Below are positions 61,711 through 64,000 of a stretch of DNA of 64,000 nucleotides, in pieces; position 1 is the first letter of the stretch; each line of letters begins with the position of its first letter. Origin of the DNA: SZUA-36 sp963727635. Its GTDB lineage: Bacteria; Pseudomonadota; Gammaproteobacteria; Xanthomonadales; SZUA-36. The stretch is taken from NCBI GenBank assembly GCA_963727635.1, contig CAVSHP010000016.1:203777-267776 (forward strand). The letters run 5' to 3'. Made by a program: the position numbers and the translations under genes. A model generated the notes under the pieces. That model saw only the letters and a list, made by a program, of their open reading frames with translations, had not been told where the DNA came from and made no database searches.

Positions 61711-64000
61711 ATGCTCAATTTCACAAAAAACCAACGAGAAGCAATTATAAGCAACAATTCAAATTTAAGAATCATTGCATGTGCTGGTTCTGGTAAAACA
61801 AGCACAATAGCTGCAAAAGTTGCGTTTTTATTAAATAAAAAGAACAATCCGGATATTGAGCCAAAAAATATAATTGCTTTTACTTATACTGAAAGAAGTG
61901 GTGCAGAACTTAAGAACAAAATATTAAAGTTTATTAAAGAAGATGCAGAAGTAAAAGACACTCGTGGACTAGCTGATATGTATATTGGTACTATTCATGG
62001 TTGGTGTCTAAAGGCTTTACAAGATAATGAATATCAGTATCATAAGTTCTCGGTGCTTAATGACATCAAGCTAAGACTATTTGTCGATAAAAATTATGAG
62101 AATATTGGTATGAAGGACATTACCAAAATAGGTAATGATAGTGTTTGCATGAAAATTTTTGTTGATACAGGTAGGTTTATCCAGTTAATGAATATTATAA
62201 GGGAATCTGAGATAAATGGAGAATTAACAAAGAACATTAAAATAGCAAAGAGTAAATATGAAAAGTTGCTCAAGGATAATTGCTATTTTGATTTTACAAT
62301 GATAATGACAGAAGCCTATGAAAAACTTCTTGAAAAAGGTGAATTATACAAAAAAATAAATAGAGATTTAAAATTTTTGATAGTTGATGAATACCAAGAT
62401 ATTAATCCAATACAGGAAAGATTAATTAGACAACTATACCTAAGTGCTAATCCAATAATTACGGTTGTCGGAGATGATGACCAGAACATATATCAATGGC
62501 GGGGTAGTAACAACGAATTGATTAAAAACTTCCTCAAGCAATATTCTCCTGCAAATGAAGTAGTTTTAAAAGAAAATTTCAGAAGTTCTAAAGGTATTAC
62601 TTCACTCGCTGAAACAATAATTTCAAGCAACACTAGGATTTCTAAGTCAATGGAATCCGACAGAAGCAACATTTGTTAAGAATGAAGATGTCCTTTTTAA
62701 TGAGTTTGATGATATTGAAGAAGAAAATAAATATATAGCTGATACTATCAAAAATCTCATTGGCGTTGCATTCAAAGACGATGAGAATGAAGATGAGCGA
62801 GGGTTGGACTATTCAGATTTTGCGATTTTATTACGCACTTGGAGTAAAACAGAATCTATTGCAGAATTATTCGATTCCTTAAAAATACCATATATCACTG
62901 CTGGCGTTAATCAATTATTTGATAGACATGAGGTGAAAGCCGCAGTGGGAATATTTCATTTTTTAGATGAGCAAATTGATGGAAGAACATTAAAAGAATT
63001 ATGGTCGACTATACCTGATAATAAAATTGATGCAACTAAACTTCGTAATGCAATAAATAGCTTAAAAGAAAAAGCACCAGGCAAATATATCGATAAGAAA
63101 GGTAGGCCAATTTGGTCGTATAGTTTACAAAAAATATTTTGGGACTTTATTGAAGAATCAGAAATTACTGAAGAAAATTTTGATGATAAAATACAGGCTG
63201 AGATTATTATGTATAATCTCGGGAAGTTTAGCCAGGTAATAAATGATTTTGAGGAAATAAATTTTAACAGTTCGCCCCCAAGCTTTCATTTATTCAATTT
63301 TCTAAATTTCATTAAATATGCAGCTGTAGACTACTACCCTGAAGGTTGGTTAAACAATCCATATAAAACACCCAAGGCTATTCAAATAATGACTGTGCAT
63401 CAGGCTAAAGGACTTGAATTTCCAGTAGTTTTTATACCTGGCTTAAACAAAAACTACTTGCCAGCAAAAAAAACCTGGTGGGTTAAGTGAATGGCAAATT
63501 TTTCGGAACCCTGAACTTATAATAAATCAAGACAGATATATTGGAAATATTGAAGATGAAAGAAGATTATTTTATGTGGCTATAACTAGAGCTCAAAAGT
63601 ACCTTTTTATTTCACGGGCACCTGATAAGAATAATCAACTATATAGAAAACCATCAATATTTGTGGACGAATTATCTAATTCTGATGAAATAGTTACAAA
63701 TATTCCCTCTTACAATAATCTTAGAAGAATAGAGCCAAGCCCTAAAGAAAGAAGCGGTTACAATTACATTAAATTTTAGTGTATTAAAGGATTTCTTTGA
63801 ATGCGCTTATAGATTTAAGCTAGTTTCAATGTATGGTTTTACATATCCTCTTGACCAAAGAATGGGATTTGGCAGGTCTTTGCATAATAGCTTAATGGAG
63901 ATTCATAAAAGAAGTATGCTAGGAGAAGACATAGACGAACAAAAAGCAATTGCCATTTCCCAAAACCAATCTCACTTCCCATATTTGGGCAAATCAATAA
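61711..64000 (+). CDS. UvrD-like helicase with C-terminal PD-(D/E)XK-type nuclease domain, frameshifted, runs off the window
   Basis: Four frames in sequence. The first has Walker A IIACAGSGKTST (21-32), motif Ia IAFTYTERSGAELKNKI, TIHGWCLKAL, Walker B LIVDEYQDINP (223-233), motif III VVGDDDQNIYQWRGSN and motif IV VVLKENFRSS. Shifts near 62,640 and 63,475 lead to ILLRTWSKTESI, IMTVHQAKGLEFPVVFIPG (motif V) and LFYVAITRAQKYLFISRA (motif VI). A third shift near 63,772 gives FSVLKDFFECAYRFKLVSMY and GFGRSLHNSLMEIH, the usual entry of the RecB/Cas4-like nuclease fold; its catalytic Asp/Glu/Lys lie beyond 64,000. It would unwind and cut DNA and, paired with the methyltransferase, may act in phage or plasmid defence. 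Confidence 0.82.

Overview
The window is a mosaic of at least three pieces with different base composition and gene content, so it should be read as segments, not as one genome. (A) About 1-26,212 is a moderate-GC gammaproteobacterial-type segment. Its last part (about 25,050-26,212) is an AT-richer Fic gene that stops inside its catalytic motif. (B) About 26,213-34,780 is a higher-GC gammaproteobacterial block with LPS-core genes (waaC, waaF, a glycosyltransferase, a waaG remnant), ilvE, glnE and a pilT/pilU-type ATPase. (C) About 34,860-64,000 is AT-rich and Bacteroidetes-like, with RHS/YD-repeat proteins, IS66 and IS3 elements, a DUF4874/DUF4832 protein and a DNA methyltransferase next to a helicase-nuclease. 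Junction A/B cuts both the Fic gene and waaC. Junction B/C is marked by a 42-residue RhuM stub. An assembly chimera is the simplest reading. Conserved genes (glnE, ilvE, waaF, ArsR, the UvrD-like helicase) are split by frameshifts, often at short homopolymers, which suggests uncorrected long-read indels.

The centre of interest is 8,641-24,784, a nearly unbroken type II polyketide locus of the aryl polyene type. It holds a ketosynthase and chain-length-factor pair, ketoreductase, two hot-dog dehydratases, thioesterase, AMP-ligase, acyl carrier protein, two acyltransferases, a glycosyltransferase, a small membrane protein, a LolA-like carrier and an MMPL exporter. It also has two different FAD-dependent halogenase-like enzymes and an FkbO/Hyg5/XanB2-type chorismatase that overlaps the second halogenase by 4 bases. 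This combination points to a hydroxybenzoate-primed, probably halogenated, membrane-anchored aryl polyene like xanthomonadin. The genes form four transcription blocks: leftward 14,057-8,641, rightward 14,249-17,832, leftward 22,399-17,813 and rightward about 22,444-24,784.

Left of this lie a secreted Gly-rich protein, a secreted DUF2202 ferritin-like protein, a frameshifted D-aminoacylase-type amidohydrolase, an MscS channel, a small secreted protein, and an alpha/beta hydrolase that seems to carry a repeat-rich C-terminal domain.

Segment C starts with a decayed RHS gene and a membrane protein that may be its immunity partner. Then come IS3 and IS66 material, a CHC2-type primase-like gene divergent from an XRE regulator, and a 1.5-kilo-residue RHS protein with small downstream genes. 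Next are a pseudopilin/prepilin-peptidase/GspE-type ATPase operon ending in a cut-off secretin gene, a broken RadC and NhaA. A stretch bounded by two ~150-bp repeats holds a group II intron tail, a RibD-type reductase, a VOC protein and an ArsR/SRPBCC pair. The window ends with a DUF4874/DUF4832 protein, a 638-bp IS3 deletion derivative, 64-bp tandem repeats, and a methyltransferase/UvrD-like helicase-nuclease pair that runs off the end and may be a defence module.
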